DNA of 64,000 nt, taken from the NCBI GenBank assembly GCA_022577435.1, contig JAKOON010000020.1:10383324-10447323 (forward strand). Reading direction: 5' to 3'. Position numbers and translations under genes: made by a program. This DNA is from Embiotoca jacksoni. Taxonomy: Eukaryota; Chordata; Actinopteri; Embiotocidae. Below the pieces are notes generated by a model. It was given only the letters and a program-made list of their open reading frames with translations, did not search any database and was not told the origin of the DNA. Below are positions 52,030 to 61,700 of this stretch, one piece after another (the first letter of the stretch is position 1; each line of letters opens with the position of its first letter).

Positions 52030-52590
52030 AAGCTGAAAGGTGAACCATTGCCCCATTTTAAGGTTTCTTTAGGAGGCTCTCTGTAATTAGCTGCATTCAT
52101 CCTTCCCCCAGTCCTGACTATTCTCCCTGCTGAGATTTACCCCATAGCATGATGCTGCCACCACAGTACTTCACTGAGGGAATGGTATTAGACAGGTTAG
52201 AGTAGTGCCTGGTGTTCACCAGACATAGTGCTTGGAGCTCTGCCCAAAGAGTTCTGTCTTTTGTCTCAGACATCATCAGAGCAGAGAACCTTTTTCTTCA
52301 TGCTCTCTGAGCCACTTGGTCAACTCAAAGTGGGCTTTCGCATGCTTTTTACTCAAAAGTCTAGCTACTCTACCACAAAGGCCTGATTGATAAAGTGCTG
52401 CTGAAATGGTTGTACTTCCCAACAGCTTCTCTCATCTCTGCAGAGGATTTCTGAAATCTCTGCTCAAGCAACTGGCAGATCCCAGGTCACCTCCCTGACA
52501 TAGGCCCTTCTTGCTCTGTCACTCACGAGCAGTTGACTCTAGGAAGTGTCCTGGTGGTACCAAACATTGTATTGAGTCCACTGTGCTTAT
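52030..52590 (-). mobile_element. Tc1/mariner transposon relic, antisense
   Basis: Read on the minus strand this is a broken Tc1 transposase gene. On the plus strand the landmarks are AGCATGATGCTGCCACCAC, CAAAGAGTTCTGTCTTTTGT, AAGGCCTGATTGATAAAGTG, CAGGTCACCTCCCTGACATA and AGGAAGTGTCCTGGTGGTAC, in the order found in fish Tc1-like elements. Stops and small gaps prevent any product. Confidence 0.75.
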
Positions 52591-52908
52591 AAATTGTATG
52601 TTATGTCATGTCATGTCACCCTATCATATCTTATCTTACTGTATCTTATCTATAGTCCATTCAAGTAACTTTGCTTCAAGCAGACTTTAATCACATCTCA
52701 ATAATAATGAATGCAAACAAGGCCTGTATTTAGTGTTTGATTAACGGGCAGAAATGGCAAATTTGTTTATTTAAAATTAAAAGTATAACACAAGGCGCTG
52801 ACAAATGAATTGGGTCTAAATACCCTCTGCATCCAACTGTAGATAAAGGAGACGCGTGGTGAGCAGCATGACACCAGTAGGTGTCAGTGTTGCACACAAT
52901 TCAAAAAC

Positions 52909-52962
52909 GTTTCAGTTTCATTTGTCTTGCTGGCTTCAGCGTCATCATCCTTTGGTATAAAC
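52909..52962 (+). promoter_or_regulatory. ISRE and TATA box of rtp copy 1
   Basis: GTTTCAGTTTC at 52,909-52,919 is, on the other strand, GAAACTGAAAC, a match to the interferon-stimulated response element core GAAANNGAAA. A TATAAAC box follows at 52,956. The block from about 52,760 to here is homologous to those in front of copies 2 and 3. Confidence 0.7.
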
Positions 52963-53124
52963 CTACACTCAAAACTCTTTTAAGTTTCGTTTTCCTTTCC
53001 ACTGGCAGGGCAACTATATAGTCTCTGGATCACAGAATGTCAAGTCATTCTCAGAAGTTGTTTGTACACTGTACAGATCAGCTGTCTCAGTTTTGTTTTG
53101 TCTTCAGCCACCAGCACTGAAAAG

Positions 53125-54226
53125 ATGGAACTAGCAGTGTTGACAAGCATCTTTCAAGACAAAGCACAAGATCTTGAACAAGGAGACACATGGCGACTGG
53201 AGTTTGATGGAAATATTGTGCCCAATGATCCAAACCCGGGCTGGGTGGAGTACATCAGGAACACAAGTGCATGGTGAGTGTGGACTACTGTTGATTTCAG
53301 CAGCTGATGTATACCATATGGTACATATTCAGTTAATGTGAGTTATAGCTGCATTGTGTCAATGTGCATGTACTTGCAGCTACTGCTTTTCTTCACAGTC
53401 ACATTATGGTGACTGGCCTCAGATTTGGTAAAAAAAAACCTCCAGGTAATCAATAATAAAACAAAATTTGGAAAGGGTTATAGGTGAGAGTCATGGTTGC
53501 GGTTGAGGATATAAATGCTTGTTAAAGATTATTTAATTTCATGTCCAAGATGACAAAAACTGGGTTATTTTATTTTGAGTTTATAAACAGTTTGAATTAG
53601 ATCCTGTAAAAGAAGCTACTGTATGTTGGAAATCAAAAACAAGTGAAAGCCCCGTAACTTTTGCTCCATACTGGACTTAAGTATATCTCATATGTCATAT
53701 CTCATACGTTGTAAATCCTCATATCTCAGTGGCGTTTTGAAAGAGATGAAACTAAACATCTGAAACCTGAGTTTCCAGGCCAATTCAGACTAACATATCC
53801 TTTTTAAAGTGTTTAAAGTCACATTGAAGTCACCGCCTGCTTATGAACAGCTAGATTATTTGCTGTACTATACCTCCATGTTATCTGTTTTCAAGGTTTC
53901 ATTGCAGCATGTGTCCAAGAGGCTGGCCTTCCAACCGGGTGATGGTGGTCTTCCACATGCGTCTGGTAGACAGACAGGGCACCGTCAAGGTGAGGGTCCT
54001 CCGTCAGAACTGCAAGAACTGTGACGACGCTCCGATGGAGGACGCCACCATCACACCCGAAAACATCGCCATCCTCATGGAGAATCTGGTGAAGAAGATA
54101 AGAATCAAGTGCTACCATGAAAACCTTGGCCAGCAGTTCAGGCCTCCCATGGACTTTGAGGTCAAAAGTCCCCACGAGCCTGAACACTGTGAGGGCTGTT
54201 TGAAAGGGATCTGTACAAGAAACTGA
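53125..54226 (+). CDS. Receptor-transporting protein, copy 1 (3CxxC zinc finger)
   Basis: RTP-family proteins help traffic membrane receptors. Mammalian RTP4 is interferon-induced and antiviral. Exons 53,125-53,273 and 53,896-54,226 (donor GTGAGT, acceptor TTTTCAAG) join inside a Trp codon and encode 159 aa. The N-terminal part (TWRLEFDGN, then PNPGWVEYIRNTSAWFHC) matches the RTP pattern TWTLKLDGN...GWKQY...GWFRC. Metal ligands are the CxxC pairs C53/C56, C89/C92 and C148/C151, with C156 and C122 in addition. The protein stops at GICTRN, eight residues after the third CxxC, so it lacks the C-terminal membrane anchor of the mammalian proteins (about 230-260 aa). Copy 2 follows 1.9 kb downstream in the same direction. 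I cannot assign it to RTP1, 2, 3 or 4. Confidence 0.9.
53274..53895 (+). other. Intron of rtp copy 1
   Basis: A 622-base intron separates the N-terminal exon from the zinc-finger exon. It corresponds in position to the longer intron of copy 2. No inserted repeat is evident. Confidence 0.8.
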
Positions 54227-54544
54227 GTTTGTGTTGCTCTGAACTCAGCCTTTTATCATATCTATAGATATATTACAAACCAATATAGATATGTGTAATT
54301 GAATACAATGTTTTATGCCTAAGATCATTCTAGCAAAGTAGCAGCTCATCAAAATCTTCTCTCCCATCATTGTATTTCATTGCATTAATTCCTCTGTTGT
54401 ATTAATATGATAATGAGGTGCATGTTTTCACATTCATGCTTGCTGGCAGTCAGTTTTCCCTAACATTAATTTGTGTTCTCAAAGCATTAAAACAAGCTTT
54501 CTCAAAACAGGTGTATATGAAAAATGTATAAATCTTGCTCAAGC

Positions 54545-54550
54545 AATAAA
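54545..54550 (+). terminator. Polyadenylation signal of rtp copy 1
   Basis: AATAAA lies 319 bases after the stop codon and is followed by a TTTCTTTGTG stretch. The same sequence is found after copy 2. Confidence 0.65.
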
Positions 54551-54836
54551 CTTTCTTTGTGATTTCTGATTTGTAGCATCTATATTTACTGTACACAATT
54601 ACACTACATTTCAATTTAATTGTTCTTTCATGTTTTAATTCAATGCAAATTGAGAAGATGAAGTTCTGCAGGAGTCATAACAGACAGATCAATTTTGTTC
54701 ATTTACAATTAAAAGTATAACAATAAAATGCTGACAAATGAATGGGGTCTAAATACTCTATCCACTGTAGATAAAGGAGACGCATGTAGAGCAGCATGAC
54801 ACCAGCAGGTGTCAGTAATGCAGGCAATTTGGAAAC

Positions 54837-54865
54837 GTTTCAGTTTCGTTTCTTTTGGTATAAAA
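54837..54865 (+). promoter_or_regulatory. ISRE and TATA box of rtp copy 2
   Basis: GTTTCAGTTTCGTTTC at 54,837-54,852 carries three GTTTC units six bases apart, which is an ISRE/IRF element on the opposite strand. TATAAAA follows at 54,859-54,865, about 175 bases before the ATG. Confidence 0.75.
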
Positions 54866-55038
54866 CTGTACTTGAAACTCAAAGAAAACTGGTTAACACT
54901 TATAAGTTTCATTTTCCTCAAACTCTCTACTGGCTTAATCATTGCCTTCATCCTGTGACTGTCAGAGGTTGTTTGTACACAACACAGATCAGCTGTCTCA
55001 GTTTTGTTTCAGCCACCAGAATCACCAGCACTGAAAGG

Positions 55039-56684
55039 ATGGAACTAGCAGAATGGACACGCATCTTTAATAAAAAAGCAAAAAATCTTAAACACTCCTG
55101 GAATTTGAAGTTTGATGAAAATATTGTGCCTGATAAACCAAATCCGGGATGGAAGCAGTACATCAGGAACACAAGTGCACGGTAAGTGTGGACTACTGCA
55201 TTGTGTCTACTAAAATGTATGTGCATGGACTTATACTTCTCACAGTAAGTTATGCAACAAATCTCTTCACATAGGCCCATTATAGTGACTGACCTCAGAT
55301 TTGGGGACTAAACCTTTCCCACTCTAGATAATCCATAAAATGTTTATGTCAAGACTTTTTTCTTCTTCTTTTTGTTAAAATAGGATTAGAGGTGGCAGTC
55401 ATGGCTGGTGTTGGGGATTTGAATGTTAGTTAATGATTTAATTTCACTTCCAGAATGGCAATAAACTAGACTATTTTAGAGTTTGAAAACAGTTTGAGCT
55501 AGATCCTGTAAAAGCAGTTACTGCATGTTGGAAATGAATAAAGAAAAAAACCCGAAAGTGAAAGACCCCAACTCATGAACATGCTCATTTATCAATAACA
55601 TTTCGATCTGCATGAGTAGGTTCATCCTTCAGGGGTGGGGCCAAGGAGACACACACATTTTCATTTACAATCAGCATGGCTCGGCTACCTCTCCTCTTCT
55701 TAAAACATCAAAACAAACTCCGTGCTAGCTATCCGGAACAACTGGATAAACCGGAGCTGACAGGGTGTGGGCAAAATGTTAATTAGTTTTGCACACAGTT
55801 CTACATGTAAGGGAATGCACTTTGTTTTTGTGCTTACAGTTCACCTATGTGTTGAATTAATATGATTAAAAAGCATTTAAAGCCTCCCTTTTTTTCCTTT
55901 TCTTTTTTTTTTTTACAGCAGTCTTTCAATTATAGACTGTCTACTTCACTTTAAGGAGTCTTTTGTTAAGCCCATGGTTCTCTTAAATTCAAAACATAAA
56001 CTAAAAAAAGATTAAAAGTAAAACAGTTCTGCATGTGCAGAATGCTTATAATCATGGTAAGTGATTACATATTACTCTTTATCAAGTAGTTGTTAAAAAA
56101 TGTTTTTTCCTTGACTGGCAATTTCTGCTAATATTGCAAAAAAAAAATAATGAAATCTCTGCAAATCATATCTCCATTTTTCAGAAAATCCACCACAAAA
56201 ACAGGCATTTTTGATTGCAACATGTCAAAACAAAAACCCTTAGACTTATAAGGCTAACATAAATTGAAAGTCATGAAGTTTTAGATGACATGTATTCTCT
56301 CTAGGATCTTTGCCGCAATTCATACTTCCATGCCCTCTGTCATTTTTAAGGTTTGACTGCAGCATGTGTTCAAGAGAATGGCCTTCCAACTGGGTGAAGG
56401 TGGTCTTCCACATGCGCCTGGCACACAGGCAAGGGGGCACCGTCAAGGTGAGGGCCCTCCGTCAAAACTGCAAGAACTGTGACGACGCTCCGATGGAGGA
56501 CCCCACCATCACACCCGAGAACATCAGCATCCTCATGGAGAACCTAGTGGAGAAGATAAGAATCAAGTGCTACAATCAAAACCTCGGCAAGAAGAGCAGG
56601 CCTTTCAGAAGCTTTGATGTCAACAGTCCCCACGAGCCTGATCACTGTGAGGCCTGTATGAAAGGGATCTGTACAAGAAACTGA
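55039..56684 (+). CDS. Receptor-transporting protein, copy 2 (3CxxC zinc finger)
   Basis: This is a tandem paralogue of copy 1. Exons 55,039-55,181 and 56,351-56,684 (donor GTAAGT, acceptor TTTTTAAG) join in the same phase, within an Arg codon in place of Trp, and encode 158 aa. The start MELAEW parallels MELAVL of copy 1. The CxxC pairs CSMC, CKNC and CEAC and the ending GICTRN are kept, so the zinc fold should be intact, again with no membrane anchor. The N-terminal exon has diverged more (KKAKNLKHSWNLKFDEN against DKAQDLEQGDTWRLEFDGN, with some indels) than the zinc-finger exon. It probably acts like copy 1, and the promoter motifs suggest interferon control. Confidence 0.88.
55182..56350 (+). 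other. Intron of rtp copy 2
   Basis: This 1,169-base intron is about twice the length of that in copy 1. Extra DNA around 55,560-56,150 (including a T-rich tract near 55,890-55,915) is absent from copy 1 and may be an insertion. I do not recognise its family. Confidence 0.7.
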
Positions 56685-56874
56685 GTTTGTGTTGCTCTGA
56701 ACTCAGCCTTTTATCATATCTGTTGTATTAATATGATAATGAGGTGCATGTTTTCACATTCATGCTTGCTGGCAGGCAGTTAGTTTTCCCTAACATTAAT
56801 TTGTGTTCTCAAAGCATTAAAACAAGCTTTCTCAAAACAGGTGTATATGAAAAATGTATAAATCTTGCTCAAGC

Positions 56875-56880
56875 AATAAA
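56875..56880 (+). terminator. Polyadenylation signal of rtp copy 2
   Basis: AATAAA lies 191 bases after the stop codon, in a 3' region nearly identical to that of copy 1 but missing a segment just after the stop. Confidence 0.65.
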
Positions 56881-57166
56881 CTTTCTTTGTGATTTCTGAT
56901 TTGTAGCATCTATATTTGCTGTACACAATTACACTACATTTCAATTTAATTGTTCTTTCATATTTGAATTCAATGCAAATTGAGAAGATGAAGTTCTGCA
57001 GGAGTCATAATAGACAGATCAATTTTGTTCATTTACAATTAAAAGTATAACAATAAAATGCTGACAAATGAATGGGGTCTAAATACTCTATCCACTGTAG
57101 ATAAAGGAGACGCATGTAGAGCAGCATGACACCAGCAGGTGTCAGTAATGCAGGCAATTTGGAAAC

Positions 57167-57195
57167 GTTTCAGTTTCGTTTCTTTTGGTATAAAA
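57167..57195 (+). promoter_or_regulatory. ISRE and TATA box of rtp copy 3
   Basis: The ISRE block (57,167-57,182) and TATAAAA (57,189-57,195) are identical in sequence and spacing to those of copy 2, although the gene behind them is broken. Confidence 0.7.
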
Positions 57196-57368
57196 CTGTA
57201 CTTGAAACTCAAAGAAAACTGGTTAACACTTATAAGTTTCATTTTCCTCAAACTCTCTACTGGCTTAATCATTGCCTTCATCGTGTGATTGTCAGAGGTT
57301 GTTTGTACACAGCACAGATCAGCTGTCTCAGTTTTGTTTCAGCCACCAGAATCACCAGCACTGAAAGG

Positions 57369-57603
57369 ATGGAACTAGCAGAATGGACACACATCTTTCA
57401 TAATAAAGCAAATAATCTTAAACACTCCTCCCATCATTATATTTCATTGTATTAATATAATAATCAGGTGCATGTTTTCACATTCATGCTTGCTGGCAGT
57501 CAGTTTTCCCTAACATTAATTTGCGTGCTCAAAGCATTAAAACAAGCTTTCTTTAAAACATAAATGTACATAAGAAATTAATAAATGTTGCTTAAAAAAT
57601 AAA
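57369..57603 (+). pseudogene. rtp copy 3, zinc-finger exon deleted
   Basis: The first 62 bases after the ATG match exon 1 of copy 2 (MELAEWTHIF, then NLKHS). The sequence then jumps near 57,430 straight into RTP 3' UTR sequence (CCCATCATTATATTTCATTG, as in copy 1 near 54,363). The rest of exon 1, the intron and the whole zinc-finger exon are missing. The reading frame runs 28 codons and stops at 57,455. An AATAAA at 57,598 remains. The promoter is intact (ISRE and TATA at 57,167-57,195), so it may still be transcribed, but no RTP function is possible. Confidence 0.85.
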
Positions 57604-58459
57604 CTGTCTTGGTGATTTCTAATATGTAGCGTCTATATTTCCTGTACACAATTTAATTACATTTAAGTTAAATTGCTCTACTTTAATGTGTAAATTTAAT
57701 GCTCATTGAGAAGATGAAGTTCTGCAGGAGTCATGATAAAGAGATCTGTAAATAAAAAAAATTCAAGAATACTTAAATATGAAAATTTGGACATGCGCAA
57801 GTGAGAACTTAAAAAGAAGGATATCATACATAGAGTTCTTTTTTCATTCAAATTATAGTATAGTCCATGGCAAATGAGAAGTGACGTACTATAGTTTTGA
57901 CAACAGTAATTATGAGAAGTAATACAAGAACTGCATTCTTCAGTTGATCTTCAGTGGCAGCAGGGTGGAACAGACAGAAAAGGATAACCACTGTTGAGGT
58001 TCTTCTATTTCACAAACAAAACCACCACTGCCATAAACAGTATAGCATAGTAACAGCCTGTAAGTTTCAACAAATTCAAGTGTCCTTACTTATAACTACC
58101 ATTCAAAAATATAGAGACCTAAATTTACTATTTTGATACATTTGTCGTCAACAGAAAGTCCTTAAGAGCAGCACATTGAGACAACTTGTTCGAATGTAAC
58201 AAATCATAAAGAAAGGTTGATGAGTTTTGATTTATTTTAATAAAACATGTTATAGAAGATGAAAAATAGATGGCTGGCAGGACACCTGTTTCTCACATGC
58301 TATCCACAGTTTATTTGCCTTTGACCAACATGTGTGACACTGACGCCGCTGTGGTCGGACTTCACCGTCTGCAAGTCACACACCGCGGTACATCACATTA
58401 ACTGTGGGTCATGTTTGCTTTGAATGAAAACACCTACAGGGAAAGCAGCTGCCCTGCCT

Positions 58460-58786
58460 TGAGTTTTCTCTTTCCCACATCATTTGCTGAGGGTTTGTCC
58501 ACATCACGCTTTGGTTACAGCGACATCATGTATATCTTGGCCTCGAAGGCTGACTTTAGTCTTGCAAGAGCTGGTTTGCCAGGTAAGTAGCAGGCATGGT
58601 TTCACCATCTAGTAATGGTTGCTATTTTTGATGTCTGTCCTGTTCATATTTGACAACTAAAAGTTTCCAATAAAGCAGTATTTAAAAAAAAAAAAAAAAG
58701 GTGATTATTCTGTTGTCCTGCAGACACGAGACACTGAAGAAACACTTTCCATTTGACAGCAATACAAAGATTTCCCTCTCAACGCC
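58460..58786 (+). other. Probable 5' UTR exons of the 5-HT3-like gene, with a uORF
   Basis: A donor GTAAGT at 58,583 and an acceptor CTGCAG ending 58,723 bound a 140-base intron. The second exon continues to the coding ATG at 58,787. An upstream ATG at 58,528 opens a 22-codon frame that crosses this junction and stops at 58,737, 49 bases before the main start. The first exon's beginning cannot be fixed by eye. Confidence 0.4.
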
Positions 58787-61700
58787 ATGGCGTCCAAGGA
58801 TACTCCACTGAAGGTAAAGTAGTCCTGAGGTTGAGCACAGTCAAACAGGTAAGTCCTGTATGTTACATTAAATACTTCTTAATTATCTATCCATCAATTG
58901 TAATGGTTTTACTTTATTTTAATTTTAGTGGCTCCTTCCATCAGTCAAGCCCACCCTGGTTATGTTCATTATCTGCATGCCAGGTAAGCTTTTTATAAGT
59001 ATCTGAGTTACTGCTTCACTAAGAGGTGAACACCAGTCACATAGTGTACATTATATACTGAATTATGTGGAATATTGTTGGAAAAGTACTGGAGGATTTT
59101 AATTTCTGTGTATTGCACATTAAATTGGAATAAAGTTAATTAAAATCAAACTGATTCCTGTAAACTAAGAACAATCCATGGAAAGAATTTTTTTAATTCA
59201 CTTTGCTGGATTTGTTTTTTATTTGCACCATAAGCTGAAGCGTGTTAACACAATGGTTCATAATTAATACTCTCATCAGCTCTGTGCAGTACCAGCAACC
59301 TGACCTGTTCTGAGCCAAACCAACCCGCGCTACTGCATGCTCTGACTCCAGTGTTTAACCTGAGCGCCATACGGCCTGTCCAGAACATAACAACCTGCAC
59401 CACAATCAGCATGTACTTCACCTTGTACGGGATACTTGGAGTGGTATGTTCAGCTGTCAGTACATACAATTGAGGAGCACATTATAGTCTCTAAAACTCT
59501 TCAGATGAAGGCAAATCTATATTGTTATATGTTTTTAATTTAACATAATATTTTCCCATTGATAAACTAAAGATGCAGCAGAAAGCAAAAACTTCTATTA
59601 GCCCGCAACTGTATTTAATCAAATAATTTTAACTATTTCTTCATGTTGCTGAGCTCCACTTCCTTTATTGCTCCCGCACAACCAAACAGAAAACACTCAT
59701 TGTTTTCATGTCTTAAAATTGCTCTTCTTGTCTTCCAGGATGAAAAGTCTCAACTCCTCATGACTTATATTTGGCTACATTATGTAAGTAGGGCGATCAC
59801 CCAGTTAAAAGAATGATTGTGAGATTATGTTTTGTGAATGTAATTACTATTTGTGGCAAAGCTTCTCTGTTCACTGACACATATTATGTTGTTTTAGTGG
59901 TGGGAAAACGAGTTTGCCAGATGGGATCCAGCCCAGTGTGGATCCAGCAAGATTTCTCTTCCCAGAAGCAAAATGTGGCTTCCGGATATCGTAATCAATG
60001 AATTGTGAGTTGCCTCTTACCAGGCCATTTATATATCTCAAACCATGCACTGTACTTAATGACAAACACTCACTTAGAGAAACTGTTACAAAACATATTT
60101 GTTAGAGGATAAAGCTGGCAATAGTCTATATTTTCCTTATTGCCAACAAATCACAGGAACAGAAAAAAAACAGCAATGTGTTAGTTTGTCTCTCAGTACT
60201 TTCAGACTTCCCTCTCCTGTTACATTCAACACCAAGAACATTCATTCCTCCTGAGGGTGTAAATCTGTTAACAAATTTGTATTTCATTTATTTATTATGC
60301 CCATATTTCATTAAAAAAAACAACTGGGCACTGTAGTAACATTCAAACAGGAATAAATATTGCATTTTTACAGGCAGATGTAGCTGCTGATCAATATAAC
60401 ATAAATAGTGCCCCAATTTAAGAATAATGTTCCTCAATGTAAAATTTAAAAGAATTTCAGGATTTTATCATTTATTGTACAAAATATCATTAAACAATTC
60501 AGAGAATCAGAAGGAATCTTTGAATGTAAGGGACAAGACCCGAAAACATGATTCTTTAGTGGAAATCACTGTTTTGGGCTCAGGAACACTTCCGAAAACC
60601 ATTATCTGTGAGCACAGTTTGTCGCTGCATCCACAAATGCTGGTTAGAATTCGACCATGCAAAGAAAAAAGCATATATTAACATTCTTTTAGCCCCAACT
60701 CATTTAATATGGACTGAGATGAGGTGGAAAACTGCCCTTTTGTCTGACAAATCAAAATTTTAAATTCTTATTGGAAGTCATGGATGTTGCATTATCTGGG
60801 CTAATGAGGAGACAGACAACCCAGTTTGCTATCACAAAAGCCAACATCTGTGATGGTATTGGGATGCACATAGCATGGGTAGCTTACACATTTTTGAAGG
60901 TAGCATTAATGTTGAAAGATATATACAGGTTTTGGAGCAACATATGGTGCCATTCAGACAACATCTTTTTCAGGGAAAGCCTTGCTTATTTTAGCGAAAC
61001 AATGCCAAACCACATTCATTTACAACAGCATGGCTCCATAGTATTAGAGTCTGGGTACTAAACTGTCCTGCCAAAATGAGCATATATTTTTCATAAAACA
61101 ATTAAATTTCCCCATTTCACAATTTGATATGTTGTTTTTGGTCTACATTCAGTTGAATACTGGTTTAAATTATTTGCAAATCATCACAATCTGCTCTTAT
61201 TTAGATTTTACACAACGTTCCAACTTTTTGGGAAACGGGGTTGTAGATGATATCGTGTCCATGTCAGACGCTAAAAGTACAGGCATGTGGTTTCGGCAAC
61301 AAAACTACTTGATTAGGTTGACGAAAAGATCATGGTTTGGGTTAAAATAAATCATTTTATGTAAGTGACATTACACATGTTATGTAATGTAACTTACTTT
61401 TGTTACTTTTGCTTTCTCACAGAATTAAACACTGGACAGTCTGTGTTTGACCTCTGACATGACCTCCTTCTTTGACCCCGATCCTGTATTTTGCATGCCT
61501 AGCGAAGCAAAACGTGACATTGACACGGTATCTTCTAGTGGACTGATGGGTGCATTAAATGTTTAGGTGTGATACCGGGCTGACCTTTCTGCTTGTTCTA
61601 TTCTTGCAGTATGGATGAAAACTCAGCCCCACCTGTCCCGTATGTGTACCTGCACAGTGATGGTTTGATACATGATGCTCATCCTGTCAGAATTGTCAGC

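Larger units (their letters stand above)
54700..57420 (+). repeat. Tandem duplication of the rtp promoter and exon 1 block
   Basis: The sequence from about 54,420 to 55,085 recurs at about 56,730-57,415, with a period of 2,330 bases. It is almost without change: the interval 54,709-54,951 has an exact counterpart at the protein level at 57,039-57,281. A more diverged version lies at 52,760-53,150. These are three tandem copies, with copies 2 and 3 the most alike. Confidence 0.85.
60005..61609 (+). other. Intron 5 of the 5-HT3-like gene, filled with repeats
   Basis: This 1.6-kb intron is the gene's largest in the window. It splits a Phe codon between NEF and MDEN. Its second half is a Tc1-like relic (60,685-61,247) followed by another fish repeat (61,248-61,560). 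Its first half shows nothing recognisable. Confidence 0.75.

Noticed and set aside
51941..52086. Possible protease GDS motif near a GGTGATTCAAGG stretch
   Set aside because: The residues after it do not continue as GGPL, and the region leads into the antisense Tc1 relic.
54709..54951. 80-codon minus-strand frame repeated exactly at 57,039-57,281
   Set aside because: It is identical only because the DNA is duplicated. It lies antisense to the rtp promoters and has no homology I recognise.
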